Below, piece by piece: positions 26,701 to 41,083 of a stretch of DNA of 64,000 nt (the first letter of the stretch is position 1; the number at the start of each line of letters is the position of its first letter). This DNA is from Numida meleagris (taxonomy: Eukaryota > Chordata > Aves > Galliformes > Numididae): positions 29,774,385-29,838,384 of the forward strand of contig NC_034411.1 of NCBI RefSeq assembly GCF_002078875.1. Direction: 5' to 3'. Below the pieces are notes generated by a model. The model saw nothing but the letters and a program-made list of their open reading frames with translations, was not told the DNA's origin and searched no databases. The position numbers and the translations under genes are program-made.

Positions 26701-27931
26701 AAGCAGCAAGGGGCATAACCAGCAGCGAGCATTCAGCATTCTCTATACACACTCTTCAGTCATAAATCTCTAAGTCTGCTATAAGATAACAAAGCACTTG
26801 GATTTCAATCTTCTACTCATTCTCCCCAACAATATAAGCAGGCTCTTGTGGCTGAACTTATTTGTAACCTCTCCTAGCAGCAGGCGTTTCCTGGTCTATG
26901 CCATGTCACATTTCTTCTCTTTTACACAATTACTTTGGGAAGAAATTCCATTTGGGGATTTTGAACAATTCTTGCACTGTACATCCTAAATTAACAGGTG
27001 ACAATGTTGCATAATGTCAACATTTAGGGGGCATTCTGCATCTGTAAAATATAAATTAATATTTTCATACAATTGCTGTTCCAGATATAAGTTTTAATTT
27101 AAAATACATTTATTTTGCACTTCATTCTGTGGCAGCTCTGTAAAGCAGAGTGTACATGGGTAGCACTAACAAATAACAGAACAGGTAAAATTCAAAGAAA
27201 CAAGCAAAACCCTTTAAAAAAAAATCTCATTAATTTTAGCAGTGCAGGAGTACAAGAAAGCGTTGTGCAATAACCTGACAAAACAAATAAAACCCGCACA
27301 TTTCCTCTCCTCTTAGCATCTAATGATAAATGCAACAAGGTAACTAACATGTATGCTACAACACAGGGAGATTAGTTAAGTGTTTAGCTTTATAAGCAAA
27401 CATGCTACCAACAGCAATAAGTCTCGCTTGGAAACATGTTTGGCATAACAAATCTGCTGGGGGTAATCAGCGACCCACAAGTCTTAACTCCCAAATTTAA
27501 CTATCTGCCTAAGTCCACTTCTGCATTTTAAACACGAATCTTCTTTTAATTCCAACTAAGTCAAGACAAGCATTAGCTTAGTCTTCTCTACTACATGAAG
27601 TCAATTAGCAGCCTACCTTAGGAAAATAAATTATCGGGACCTCTCAAAAATCCTAAGTATTACCCCCAACATGCCACCTGCTCCCTCAAGTCCAAACACT
27701 TTGTCATAATATAATTATATATACGCAGCGAGATTATTTTTTTTAAGCAGTATGTGGAGAAGTTTGCAGTGTCTATATAATTAATAAAATACATGAAATT
27801 TTGTGCCCAGCCACTTGACACTTTCCTTATAAATTTAAAACTAAAGCCTTAATGCAAGTACAGCAGATGTAAAAAATGGCTGGAGGACAGAGAGAACAAG
27901 GTCACCCCAAAATAGAAAGTTTTATTCTCTG

Positions 27932-27948
27932 AAAAAAAAAAAAAAAAA
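27932..27948 (+). repeat. A17 homopolymer
   Basis: Seventeen A followed by caacaacac. The preceding bases show no retrocopy body that I recognise. Confidence 0.9.
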
Positions 27949-30900
27949 CAACAACACTATTTCTTCCCTACTGGTGAGCACTTAAAAGAAGTGGTGACAA
28001 GAAAACTAAATGAATAATCAGAATGCGAATGCACTTTACTCTCCCCTCTTCTCACCTCCTTCAAAGTTTTATTTCAGCCTCAATTAATTCTCTAGGGTAT
28101 GCAATCCCAACTGCCTCTCTCCTGTCAGGCCTTGAAAGCTCTCTGTAAGGAGCTCTCATCCCACTGCAGCTGCACTGGAAATCCCCTAAGTGAGGCTGTG
28201 ACTGCTGCAGCGGGCAGTGTGGGCCAGCTGAACACTGTGCCCCACTAACTCAGTACTGGCTACAGAGCATAAACTGGCTCCACGTGCCAGCATGCTAGCC
28301 ATTAGAAATGAGCTGCTGCGCACGCCAGGCGATGCGTGACAGGGCAGGGAACGGCACTTTCCAGAAAGGGTGCCAGATGTAAAGTTCAAATGAGACCCCC
28401 TACTCAATGCATTGCGCCTTGCTCATATTTCACACAGCACACTTGCCACTTCTCAGGCAATTGCATTTCAATTACCAGCATAGAAAGAATTCAGTGCACA
28501 TGTTCCGCTCTAAAGTTCAGGGGTTTTAAACACCTAGTGAAAAAACAATCCTTCATCCTGTGACAGGAGAAGGAAACCTTTACGCAGATTGGTATTTTGG
28601 CTTTTCCATCTTCAGTGATCCAGATTAATGCAAACACAAACTGTAATCTTCACAGTTGTCATTTTCACAAGGTAGCTTTTACTTTCTAAGCGTTTAAAGC
28701 AGACAGCGTATATTTATTTACATGAACAAAAACGAGAGTAGTGCAGCACTCAGGCACCATCATGTTATCCTCATCATTTTCCCGGTTTGAAATAACACGG
28801 AGAAAACGTGGGAAAAAGCTTCACCTTCTTAGTATTTTCCTTTGCTAATTGGTACCGAAGGGAAAAATCAAGATCAGCACGCTTACTGCATCTAATTCAG
28901 GCCGTGGGAAATCAGAGCCAAGATAAATATTTCATTCACACGCAGGCAGAGCAAACAGCAAAGGCCCTTTCGTTCGATCAGCCATTTGTGCACTTCTGGA
29001 GGTAACCTCGGGCATAGGCCCGCTAACCAAGCACTGAGCGGCCATTAACAGCAGGTAATAAAAATGAGCCCCGTAACATTACCTCATCCTGAACACTTAT
29101 TCCAGCTATGTGCAACTTTGTTGGTACATAAGAAGACATAAGTTTTAACCACCTAACTCCTGTGACACTGCTGCACACTGCAAGATTACTGCTTCATCAA
29201 CTATGCCAATGTTGAATTCTAAACAGAAGCAGAAGTTAAAAGGGATTTTAAAAATTTAAGCAAGCAAGCAGAAGTATCAACCCATAACTCTTCGTCATCT
29301 CAAATCTCTGAGAAAGATAAAAATCAAAGAAAAAAGAACATCTCCATGATCATGCTTGACTTAGTTAAAGCTTTTAATCATATACCTATTCACCTTCTTC
29401 AGCTGCATTCTTTACTCACAGAGGGCCCCTTCTGTAAGGAGACCACACAATCCTCCCTCTTTCCACTTTCACCATAGTAGTCTAAGAAACTAGAGATAGC
29501 TTTGTTTGTCCTGTATCAACTAGGAAACTAATGAATACCAGATACTGACTATGACCTTCATGGATATGATTTTTTTTCCCTCATCTTACCTCCCAGTACT
29601 TAATGCACCGTCCCTTTCAACAGCAGACTGGCAAATGAACAGTTTGGACCTTCTAGCTATTTAAGCACCATTTTTCCTTAAGACAACGTAAGGAGATGTT
29701 TTCTCTCCATTACAGGAAGGGAAAAGGCTACCTATGCATCCACAGAAAACATTTACATTTGACTAATTCAACCAGAATCTAAGTGAACTAAACAAGTCTG
29801 TAGTTCAATAAGCACCATCTGAAGACAGCTATCAGCTAACATATTTTGTGGTGAACATCATACCACATTCAGCACTTGCTACATGACTTTAGCAGAAACA
29901 ACAGTTTCTGAACCATACCCACAACTAAACAACGGAAAACCAACACACAAACATTAATTAGGGTCATCTGTCCAGCCAGCTGGTAGAAGACACACATCTT
30001 CTGATTTCCTGCTAGCCATGAGGAAATAGGCATGCATACACACAGAACTGATTTTGGAGACAAAAGTAATACCTAGATATATACTTAGTATAACCAGAGA
30101 AATTTCTCTGTGGATTGAAGGAAGGCCTGTGTATCCAAAAGCTGGCCTACTTTTTCCAAGTTAGGTATTCAGTCGATCCAATAAAAATGCAAGATCTGCC
30201 TTCAGAGTTGTCCTGCACAGATGATGAGGGACAAGAAAGCCAAGCAGGAAAAAGGAAGGCACAGATCATTAACAATAAAACCCAAGGTAAAGATCATCTA
30301 CACTATTCCCCCTACCTTCTCCTCCAGCTGCCTTCACATCCACCCGGAGAACACAAGCCTTTAGAGCAGCCCTGCCTGTATCACCATCTTACCACAGAAA
30401 CCTTAGCAGCACAAATGTGTATGGACCATAAATTCACTATGGTAGTTACTGGTTGAGTGGCCTTCATTTTGCTCAAAAATAACTAAAACAACCCCCAAAG
30501 CTTCACTTTTAATTTTTATGCTATTTGTATCAGGAAAAATATTATTAGAATAGGTAGTCAAAGCTGCGCTCAAACAAAAGGAACTTATTTGAGAGCTATT
30601 TTCATCCTCAAAATTGACAGACGCACCTGAGCAGTACTCTGTGTTTTAGCAGCACTTCTGTATTAAAGTTTGCAACAAATACGTCACTAAGAGAAGCCAG
30701 AAACTCATCAGCAACTCAGATAATGGAAATAATGTCAGAAAGGACCTGCATAAGAGATCAGCTAAATCACTATTTGTCTCAGTGGTACCTAGAACTTAGT
30801 ACTGTGCTGGCAAACTGATCTGAGGACACACACCAAGAAAAAACAACTACAGCAACCTCTGCTATACTGTCTGAAACCTGTAGACTTATGTTTCTTAAAG

Positions 30901-32485
30901 CCTCGGCCTACCGCTATTACCGCTATTTAGTTTGAGTTTCCAATTACAGTAGTTTGAAAAGCAACCGGTAGTTCAGTTATCTGAACTTTGGATGCATGTC
31001 AGAGGACACGTTAGCTCAGGCAACTGAATTCTAATCAGTCATACTAAAGCTCTTGTTACACCAGTAAGCGATGAAATTCCCAGTATTTTACTTTTCTTTG
31101 AAAGAATGACACATTTGTTAATTTACTATACAGTTACATATATACTGTACAATGACATATACATTGTGTTTTTACCCCTTGAATCTGTCTTTACAAGCCA
31201 CTAGAGCAGGACAGGAAGTGTTAATTATTCACCAGAAAGATTTCTGGTCTTGTTTGAATTAGTCACAGGAGAACATTAATAATAAAAGGAAATACAGCAT
31301 CGCAGAATAATGGATAATAATGGAGTCCTATCTTCATCAAGAGTGTGCTACAAAACCACCTGAGACTTCCAGATGTGTAACGCAGGCGGTTCTTGCTCAG
31401 CTAATTGCATAGCAACTCTAATGATTGAAAGAAACTTCCTCCACCCACCACAAGCACTTCCTTCAACATGAATGACCCATCGACATGTTGTTTCCAAGGT
31501 TAACACTGCTTTACAGCAAGTTCTGATTTAAAACAAACATCCGTCTATAAAGAACAGAGCTTGGGAACCTGCAAATGCTCTTTACTGTCAGGTCTTGCAT
31601 TCAAGACTCTTAAACCACTGCGGAATTAAAGGAAGAGCAATATGGTTCATTAATGATGGAAAACATCCAGATGAGAAAGCATGGTCCAACTGACAGTCAC
31701 ATACAGTCACAGAGCTAATAATAAATCTTTTCCAAACTTGAATGCAAAGAAGAGAACATACAGTATATTAAAAAATTAGGAAAAAAAACCATTAAAAAAG
31801 GGAACAATATCTAGCATTAGGGACACAATATCTACATACTTGGAATCACCATACCCAAGCAGAAAGTTAAAACAGCAGTACGTCCAGGGCCCAAAATAAT
31901 ACCAACTACCCTGTTACACTAGCGAACTACAGGCAAAAGAAGAGGTATGTTGCGATATTCCACACTTTCATTTATAATATCTAATTTAGAGAGGAAATAT
32001 ACTCTAAAATACGTACGCTACAAGTACCACAAATACTCCATCCACTCGACAACATTAGGAGTTATGAGCAGAGTCAGTCACTTCCTTAAATCAAATGAGG
32101 AGTCAATTTGCTCCATCTTCAGTTAATTATTATTTCCAAGGCAAGTTTAATTTCAATTACTTTGCAATGAAGTATTAATCACAAAGACCCAGTGCCAAGA
32201 AGAGATATCTGAAGTGCTCAGATACTATTGTTAATTATTTTCTTTTGAAAGCTCAGAAATGAATTAACGCCTAGGTTAGTTAGGTAAGTTCTGGATATAT
32301 GAGCATTATTCCTAAAAGCACTTCATCAATTATAGCACAATTGATGGCTCATTTCCTGACTGTATTTTCAATTTTCTAACATTTTGAGCATTTTTAAAAA
32401 TGAAATCAAACTACTTTCCACAATAATTTTGCTATTAAAAACTGAAGTAGGCTTACACTCTTATAAAATTCAAATTGGAGAGAAC

Positions 32486-32513
32486 CTCAGTTACAGAATC
32501 ACACAATGTTAAA
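32486..32513 (-). repeat. Possible CR1 tail remnant
   Basis: ctcagttacagaatcacacaatgtt resembles the reverse complement of a CR1 octamer tail followed by a short body, but only about 20 bases fit. Could be chance. Confidence 0.2.
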
Positions 32514-32632
32514 AATACAATGTTTTATTCCTTCAAAGAAGCACGCAGTCAAAAGCTGATTCTAGAAATAGAGACCATTAGGTTTCTAATTTATTAATAT
32601 GTTAGCAATTCACGAGAACACTAGAAACTTAC

Positions 32633-32700
32633 CTGCATGACAAAGCAAACATTTGACAACACTTTGACAATTTCAGAAACCATTAATGTCTACTAGTTTA
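32633..32700 (-). other. Candidate 68-bp pseudo-exon in ZFAND3 intron 1
   Basis: Minus strand: the acceptor TTTTCTTCAATCTCCTAG and a perfect donor CAG|GTAAGT enclose 68 bp. The sequence begins TAAACTAGTAG and carries stops early in all useful frames, so it could only be a noncoding or poison exon. Both splice sites are good by eye. Confidence 0.2.
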
Positions 32701-35150
32701 CTAGGAGATTGAAGAAAACACTAGGACATGAAACAACAGGCAAACATTACTGCATCTGACATTATTACCTGCTTTTGTACGTGTTGTCAGCAATACCTGA
32801 CCTAAGATTCACCTTTCTCCAGCTAAAAATGCATTTTATTGAGCAGTACTGGATATTTGTAAAGAAAAATTTTGTAGACACATAAATGAGTTATCAATGA
32901 TCTAGACTAGCACTGATAGCAGCTATGACCAAAAAGCAATCTAATCAACAGCTGGAAGGACAGTACAGTTTCCAGTGCTGAAGGATCCTTTCTAAAAGGC
33001 AGCATTTTACCTACCTTATATATGGAACTTCCTCTGAGATACCTCCAACAACATACAATTAGAGATCAACATGCTGCTGTTCTCGCGGCTGGGCTGATCT
33101 CAGATACAGTTAAAGGAAGTCCATGAGGACATGGCTTTGGATTCTGTTTTTCAAAGGAGTTAGGGCACTATCATGGAAAAATAAAACCCAAACCACCAAC
33201 ACTGCTTCTAATCTGGTATTTTGTTCCCTTGTTCTCCCTACCTCTTAAGTGCTTGGAAATTAAATAGAACTTCTACAGTCAAACAAACAGAAGTTAAATA
33301 CATACATTACAAAACTAGGCCCTCAAATGAAACAATTCACTCAGTATCATGTAATACGCTAAAGCTAGCAACTAAAGATAGTAATCATCACACAACCTCC
33401 TTTTCTCACAGTTTGTCTGACTGCTTATTAAAATTTTAGGAGAACCAGTTTTTATCTCCTGCCAAAATTTTTCATTACTTAGTTACTCCCTAAACTGCAC
33501 CAAATAAACACTGTAAATCTAACACTACCCAAAGTATATTTATTAAATGACATAATGCCAGCAAAAGTCATTTTAAAAATAAATTTCCCTAAAACACAAA
33601 TAATAATTTTACGTCATTAAGAAACTGACATTCATCTTACTCACACTGACCTACGACGTTCAAGTTCACAGCATTTGTACAATGGGCAGACTGAGCGGCA
33701 GGAAGCAAACAGGACACCTCTGATCCTGGCACAACACATACAGCAAAGTGGTCCCTGCTGCACCTCGCTGCTAGACCCCAGAGAGCTCGCTAGATGCAAA
33801 AACCCATCAGCAATTCCCTAACACAACTTCTCTGCACAGGTATTACCGCAATTACCACAACGCTACTGCTCAGATGCTATTAGAAGAGAAACTGAAGTGC
33901 AGTTGTCTTAAGTGATTTTAATATTCCATGAATTGCAGACTCAAGACATTTTCCTGAGTATAGGTAAAGAAAAAAAAAGTTTATACCACAGTTTAAACCT
34001 AAGTTCCTTCACAAATCTGGCATCTAGAAAAGTAAATTCAAGCTGCAAATATGCCTGATTTTTAATTCCAAAAGGGACTCCATGCTACTGAGCTCTATCA
34101 ACACTGAACAGACAGGAACCACTTCAGATGTAAGGCGCCATTTGAGCAAAAAGGGGGGGAAGAATGGATCGATCTGATTAACCTGCCTAAATTAGACATC
34201 AACATCTGAAATCCAAATAAGTGCTTCACCATAATCAAGATCACTGTCCACAACCAAGCCTTAAAGATCCCAAGCATGCCACTGAAGGTTGTGTATTTGA
34301 GGAGACAGGAAGAACACTGTGATATCTTCAACTTCAAAGAATATAAGAACTGTTTTGCTGTGAACATGTACCACGTTGCTAATTTCCACCAACTGCCCCT
34401 AAAAAAGCCTGTGCTTATGCACGAACTCCTATGTTAAAATAATTTTAAGGTCCGTTAACAATCGGCATAGCGCATTAATGAAAATGCATAAATCAAAACC
34501 AAACATCTCCTATGAATATATCCATCATGGAGTTAATGCTTTACATCACTGTGATTTCAACATCCTGAAGGAAGTACTGGGTTATAATGCTTCCATCGCT
34601 TTGAGACTCTAATGTTACACATTAGGCTCACAGAGTAACAACATTAACATTTCCGTGGAAGTCTGATGTTGAAATGGTTGATATGCAACTGAAAACAATA
34701 GCAGTAGTTCCTTAGAGCTGATGCCTATGTTATAACCTTCTAACAGAAGGGACTCAGCATGAGAAACTTAAGAGGACCCAAAGCATTTTTCAATAAAATG
34801 TAGCAATACACAAAATGCAATGCATCTGTGCTGCCACACACCAGTTGAATACTTCAACAGTCTGACAGCTACTCTGGAGCACTAACTGGAACAGCCATTA
34901 GCAGTGACCAAACCTTCCCTAATCACAGTTTACGAAAGAAATGCAGAAGGTACTGACTGACAGGAAGACAGAAGGAAACCTGGGTGGTGACCCACACGTG
35001 TCACTTTTTACTCAACTCCTGCAAGCTTCAAAAAGCAGCACGCAACATCCACTCCATTCTTCTTATTTCCACTGGTAGGAGCAGCTACGAAACCAAATTT
35101 CATTCTGACCAATATGGAACTTACAGTTAGATTAAAAGGTGCTGGATACA

Positions 35151-35188
35151 GCTGTCTATAATTAGCACTGCATCTGTCTATAATTAGA
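35151..35188 (+). repeat. Short direct repeat
   Basis: The 14-base word ctgtctataattag occurs twice, 24 bp apart from start to start, separated by cactgcat. Probably a small local duplication. Confidence 0.6.
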
Positions 35189-36965
35189 AACTATTTCTAC
35201 AATATTTATATAAAGATTTTGAATAAATTCACGGGTTTAAGCAAGTGTTTGTTTTCCCAAATTCTGGCTTCCCTGAAGAAGTAAACAGACAGTTTTAATC
35301 AAGCAGGCCTATTTTTGGATCTTCTTAAACAAAACACCCTCACACACCAGCTGCTTGAATTTATTCACTCCTTAAAATTATCACACTGCAAGATTAAAGG
35401 AAACAAAACCAATTATTTTTTTCATAAGCAGCATGGCTAAATTATGGAACTACTTGTTGCAGGATGTTGTGAGGGTCAAGTGAGCATATGGATTCAATAA
35501 ATCATTACGCGAATCCATAAAAAAAATAATTAAGTTCTGCTAAGCCATAAATCTATAAAACAGAGGACAACCTCATGTCAGATTGCCAGAAGCAAAAAAG
35601 GCATGCAGAGATAAGCAGTGCTACGCTTGCTCTGTTCCTACACTTACTCCCTTAGCATTGCTTATCACCCAAATCAAAGACAGGGCTGGATGCATCCCTG
35701 TATGATCCAGAACAGCTGTTTGTTATTAAATAACAAAAACTCCTTTCTGTCTTGCCTATTCTATTAAGTACCACAAAAGAAAGCATTGTTTTTACATTCC
35801 TAGAAAAGAGTTTATTACTGTTAAAATATTAAATCCAATTCATCTGCTTTTACTTCAAGTGCCAATAACCCCCTTTCCTCAAGGCCAGCTTCTGCAGCAA
35901 ATAGAAAGCTTAGCCCTGATCCAGAATGCAATACCTTCCTTGCAACTGCGCAGCCATCCTTGCTCTCTGTATAGAAAAGTTAAGAAACAGAAAAAGTCTA
36001 CTTTTTGACTGTAGTTGAGAAGCTTTCCTAGTTGTATTACGACTGAGGGAAATCCCAAGAACCTCGCAATTTATTTTTCATTCTGCATATTCTTATTCAA
36101 GCAGGGTACACAACAAAGCCCAATTTCCCTCCCCTCTCTCTCCTCAGATAGAAGCTACTCTACATCTCATAATTCTCAGTATCTTCTAGAATTTAAATCC
36201 AAGGAAAGAATTCCAATGACTCTCCAAAGTCTCTTATCATCCTCCATAGCGTTTCCGAGGAAAACCTGTGAGTAAATCGATCTGTTGTTAGGCCTTTTGT
36301 TTCTATCAATTAAATAATTTCTCCTTCCTATTTTTGCAGTACACCTACCTCACTGCAGTTAATGATGGCTTTTGCTACAAGCTGTTTCATGCTCTTTTAC
36401 TCAAGGATTTAACATAACATTAAATAAGCTTGTGCACAGTATATAAGTAATAAAATATTCAAGTATTTTAGTCTTAGCCTAAAACCAAAACACAAAATAA
36501 GGACCACAATAGGCAAATTTATTTCTTGATTTAAACCCACTAGATTTTACTGGGATAGGTGACCTAGAAACATTTGTGTAGTTCTATGAAAGTTAGTTTC
36601 ACTTGTATTACAGCAAATTTGAAAGCAATAAAAGCAATTAAGTTTTTACACTTAAATGTTTTATGTCTTGTACAATGCTGTAAGAATTACCTTCTTAAAA
36701 GATAAGCATCGTTACGGTATTGATTTAAATCAAAGTAGAAGTAGCAGGGGGAAAAACCTGACATTTCTTGCCATCAACAGAGCTGCAGAGAAGCCCTGTC
36801 CTTCCCTCACGCAGCACTATCCGCACACAGCTATCCCAAGGCACCTTACTTCTACCTCATTGCATACTACTTGCTCAAGGACCTCAGAGAATACTGAGGT
36901 CTAATCTACAAAAGCCTACTTGGTGACAAATATATTATCTTGCATAAGCTGACAATTTCAGTTTT

Positions 36966-37022
36966 GGGGGTTGGACTAGATGATCTCTAGAGGTCCCTTC
37001 CAGCCCCTTCAATTCTGTGACA
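36966..37022 (+). repeat. CR1 3' tail fragment
   Basis: About 57 bp: gggggttggactagatgatc, then tctagaggtcccttccagcc and attctgtga. This is the last part of CR1, strongly 5'-truncated and lacking repeated octamers. It inserts antisense to ZFAND3 in intron 1. Confidence 0.9.
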
Positions 37023-40000
37023 ATTTCACTGCTTCTTCTAGTACCTGCTCCAAAACTACAGTAAGCGAAACCCTGGCTAAATAAGTGCATGATCCAAGCA
37101 AAGCGAAAACCTAATTCCCAGAGGGAAAGGTATGTATTTCATGTATTTCTGTGGTGCACTCAAGCCTCTTCGGAGATGTTACTTAGGAACATCTAAGTAC
37201 TGTTTCAACAGCAAAATTAGATTTATGAAGGCATTATTCATTCAGGACAATATACACAGCCTATGAGAATATAAAGTGTTTATTACACAGGCAGTCACTG
37301 ACAGTTCATATGGAATGACCAGCTGCAATCGCCAAGAAAAAGAAGGAAAAGACTAGCCAAAGAAGAGGTTTGCTAATGGCACAAAGATATTAGTCATTAT
37401 TTGTTTACAAGCTAGAAGCAAGCTTTGGTGATATACAGTCACAAACTAATCACACTTACATTCAGTGATTCACCATTTGATCAAGTGTATAATTTTAGTA
37501 AACAAAATTGAGGGAAGAGTCAGATTGGCATGGCAGGGACCTGGTGATACATAAGTAACTGGAAAATCCAGACTCTATAGAAATAAACTCAGGATTAGGC
37601 CAGTACTCAGTGCTTGGGGCACCATGTCTCACCATGTTTGTGATGTATGCAGCGTCAGAGAAAGGCAGAACAAATGGCATCACCCTGCAAAACCCTGCTG
37701 GCATGTTCTCAAACAATACTGCCATCAGTTTTAGCTGACTACAGTACCTTAGAGTTGCCAGAAATAAGATGAGATGAAACCAATCATACTGTGTTTTCAA
37801 TCAACTTCCTGCTGGCTGCCACCATTTCAAGAGCGGAATTCATTTGTTTTTTTGTCCATTAACATATTTCCTCCTTTTTTTTTTTTTTTCTGGTTCTAAG
37901 TCACTGAATGCAACGGTCTGCTTTCAGCCTGGACTATACAAAAAGCAAATTTTTTTTGCCTTCACTACCAGCGGAGAAGAATTACCCTTCTCTGACTTAC
38001 CCCTCCACAGTCTACCAGCCAAGGAGTGTTTTACCTTGCAACTCTCACCTATGCACATAACTGTGTAATAGTAAAACCTCATCCCTTTCTGAGCTGTACA
38101 CAAGTGAAACCTTTGCGGAGTGCTCCAAAAGGCAATGGGGAACTGCCAATACGAAGTTCATTAAAGGATTATGCCTCATCTCTAATAAGCAAAGTGGCTT
38201 AACTGGAATACATGCATATAGCAATATTTTCATGTATTTATTAACTTAGAGCTGAAGATTGTATATGTGCCATAAACTGAAATGGGTTTCTGAAATCCAC
38301 TCATCTAAGAAAAATAAAAATTACACGGTCTGTTAATCAGGAAAGAAGAAAGAATTTTTCCAGATCATAAGAATGACAAGCACAGCATAAACTCTAAATG
38401 AAGTAACCTAAAATAACAACTTGCATACTGTGCCCTTTCCAACCTTTGTACACTAAGACCATTCCAATAAAAACTGAGATAGTTGCAAGCGACTGAATTT
38501 TAAGATACAAAAGTAGAAAGAGAGGGGATGGGGTGAGGAGTAAAATGTTTCCACACAGTAAGTTCTGTGAATTATTCATAAATAAATCAATATCTGTGAA
38601 AGAAGTTTTTGTTAAATATAGAGATCCAGTGCTCCATTTGAACTTGACTAAAGCAAAAACGACAGGCTGGACATTCTGAAGAGAAAGGGAAGTTTGCAGA
38701 AGTTTAAAGATGGCTTCTATGATCTCCCACAAAAGGTAAGAAAACGTTAGTTGTTGACCTTAAGGAGATGTTTCAGAAGTTCTGAACAGTTTCACACAAG
38801 TCCCTTCTTTCAGTTGTTCATTTTTCAGTCTCTTAGATCTTGAAACATCAAGAGTTTAGTAGTTTTCCAGTCACCAGAGATCCCTGCTACTGACAGGGTC
38901 TGAATTTCTAATACAAGCCTCAGCATTTTAAAAGAAGAATCCCTCCAACTTTAATGCAATAGTACATACAGTCCTCTCTTGTTAACTCGTCGCACTCCAG
39001 CACTATACCAGTGTGCATTTCAGGAGCTATGTTATGACTACGCACCAGTAGGTACATTTCAGCCCACAGATTCGCAGCTTACTTCAATTTTAATGTTTCC
39101 CGTGGTATCTTCCAGAATGCTTTCTATTATTGTGGATTACTGCACAAAGTATTCATCTCACCGCAAATGGTGCTGCTAAGATTTAAGTAAAAATCAAGCC
39201 AAAATAAACAAACAATAACAAACCCCAACACTATCTTTTATAGTTGGCCAAGACCTACTGGGTATAATCTAGGCCCTTCTGTTTGCCCAGGGACAATTAA
39301 CTATTCTGGGGCCTCAAGTTCCCTCTTCAGAGAACTCAAGAACATCCATTCAAGAACTCTCAATCACTGCACTGATACATAATGCAAAGCCATTCCTCTA
39401 CACGTTTATTCAGAAATTTCACACAAATTACTACGTTAGGTTACAGGTTTCCAAACTCGAATGTTTTAAACCTGCAGATAAAGGTCAAACATGGCCTCTA
39501 AACTGTGGAAGCAACACAGAAGTCACTAAGAAAACTTTACCCGCTGTGAGAGGCACTGCTGGCATAACCCTAGCTGACATCTACAGCAGAATTCCAGCTT
39601 TGCATGCACACCAATCTTTTTCCTAGCATTTTTTGCATTCTTCAGAAAGCTGCTATAAAACCATGACTCCATGAGAACTCATGCCAGTTCAGCTTCACTA
39701 CAAGGGCAGGTCCATGCAGATTTACCTGCAGATCTCTTCAAGCACTGGCAGGACCAAGGTAAGTCATGACAAGGCAGCACTTAAGTTTCTTCAGGACAGA
39801 GAAGCACAATAAGCCCTCAGACTGTGGAAGCTGACAGTGCAATTTTTCATTTTGATAGCTGTTTGTGCAAGGAAATGTACGTTTTGTGAAAGAAGTAGAG
39901 TCCTTAAAGGCAGTGGGTTTTCTGGAGAGCCTCCTGTCACCACAAAGCAGCTCCTCGAACACGAAGCACCAGCTTTCCTTCTCATTAGCACAACATGCTG

Positions 40001-40083
40001 AACCAGCCAAAAACTTCAGCCCAGAGAAAAAGTTCTCTTTCAGTGCTTTGTGACTCTCACGTCAGTGTCATGTTACACAAGCC

Positions 40084-40779
40084 AGTGCCCTGCCTTACAG
40101 ATAACAGCAACTTGTTTCCCACTGTGTTGTGGGAAGCAACAGGACCAAATATGGGAACCTAACAAAACAAAAATTAGCAAAATAATTTACTGTATATTTG
40201 CAGTATATTTTGCCTAATCACTCCCAACAGTGCCACTGAGTATGTTGCAGTTCAGGTTTCCACCATAACTCAAAAATGGGTTTTCGTTTAAAACCCTGTT
40301 ACTCAATAAAACACCCCAATGTTCAGCCACATCAATCTCAGTTATTGCATCTCCTTCCTCTCAGCCTCCACTCCCCCAGGGCACTGTGAGCGGTATGACA
40401 CCAATATCTCAAGAAGGTACCATCTCAGACAGTGTGGACCTCAGGTGGGCCCTCACAGGCTTACTGAGTCACACATTCTTGGAACGTCTCATAAATAAGA
40501 AGGCTGGGAACCGATTTTTTTTGTGATATACATTGCAGGCATTCTATGATCACGTGCATTTGCCAGCACACCATCTGCCATGATACATCTGATTTCTGAG
40601 AAAAGGAAATCCAGTCAGCAGACACAACCCTGGGGATGACTGGAGTTCAGCAGGGGACAGGCCCATTTCCCCCCCCACCTTCCCCGGCACACACCCCTTT
40701 TAGCAAACGGGGATGACCCTACTCCCTCATCTCCAGAAGAGGCTCAGCCAAAAGCGAGGACCTCATCCAGCGCGACCCC
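40084..40779. other. Left shoulder of the CpG island, noncoding
   Basis: Transition DNA from AT-rich intron to GC-rich island, with C-rich stretches (ccccccccacc near 40671 and accccccccacacacacac near 40777). Minus-strand ORF 40719-41078 reads through simple GC-rich sequence, with no known family. Nothing else identified. Confidence 0.5.
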
Positions 40780-41083
40780 CCCACACACACACTGCAAGAT
40801 GACAAAAGCACCATTTCCTCGCCGTACGCTCCCTGACCCGCACGGAGCCGCCGCCTGCCCGAGGCACAGCGGGGGCTCCCGCCTCCCCCACCCCGGGCCG
40901 CGACGCGCTCCCCTGCGCCGCTCCTCCGCGGAGACGAAGGCCCAGAGCGCAGCGCTCGGCCCCGGCAGCCGCCTCCGGAGAGCTCCGTGCGGGGGGTGGC
41001 GGCGGGGCCTGCCCCACTGAGCCCAAGGGAGGCCCAGGCCGTGCGCCCCCCCACACCCCGCTCCCCGGGGGAGAACAACGCGG

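Larger units (their letters stand above)
7919..41083 (-). other. ZFAND3: ZFAND3 intron 1 (about 33 kb, upper end probably in the assembly gap)
   Basis: Inferred as one long first intron between exon 2 and the CpG island. The plus-strand text is rich in A and C relative to T and G, as expected for the template strand of a minus-strand gene. Contents that can be named are two CR1 fragments (14999-15266 and 36966-37022), homopolymer runs (T at 10000-10014, G13 at 17712-17724, A17 at 27932-27948, T15 near 37875) and a slightly GC-richer stretch near 28.1-28.4 kb. No other exon with family resemblance was found. Long first introns are typical of ZFAND3 in vertebrates. The exact upper boundary is not visible. 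Confidence 0.7.

Noticed and set aside
29589..29626. 38-bp exon-like stretch with GGGAG|GTAAGA donor on the minus strand
   Set aside because: An in-frame TAA occurs in the ZFAND3 phase, and the acceptor is weak.
39727..39745. 19-bp microexon-like stretch between CCAG and GTAAAT on the minus strand
   Set aside because: Too short, with poor pyrimidine tract and out of frame; expected by chance in 64 kb.
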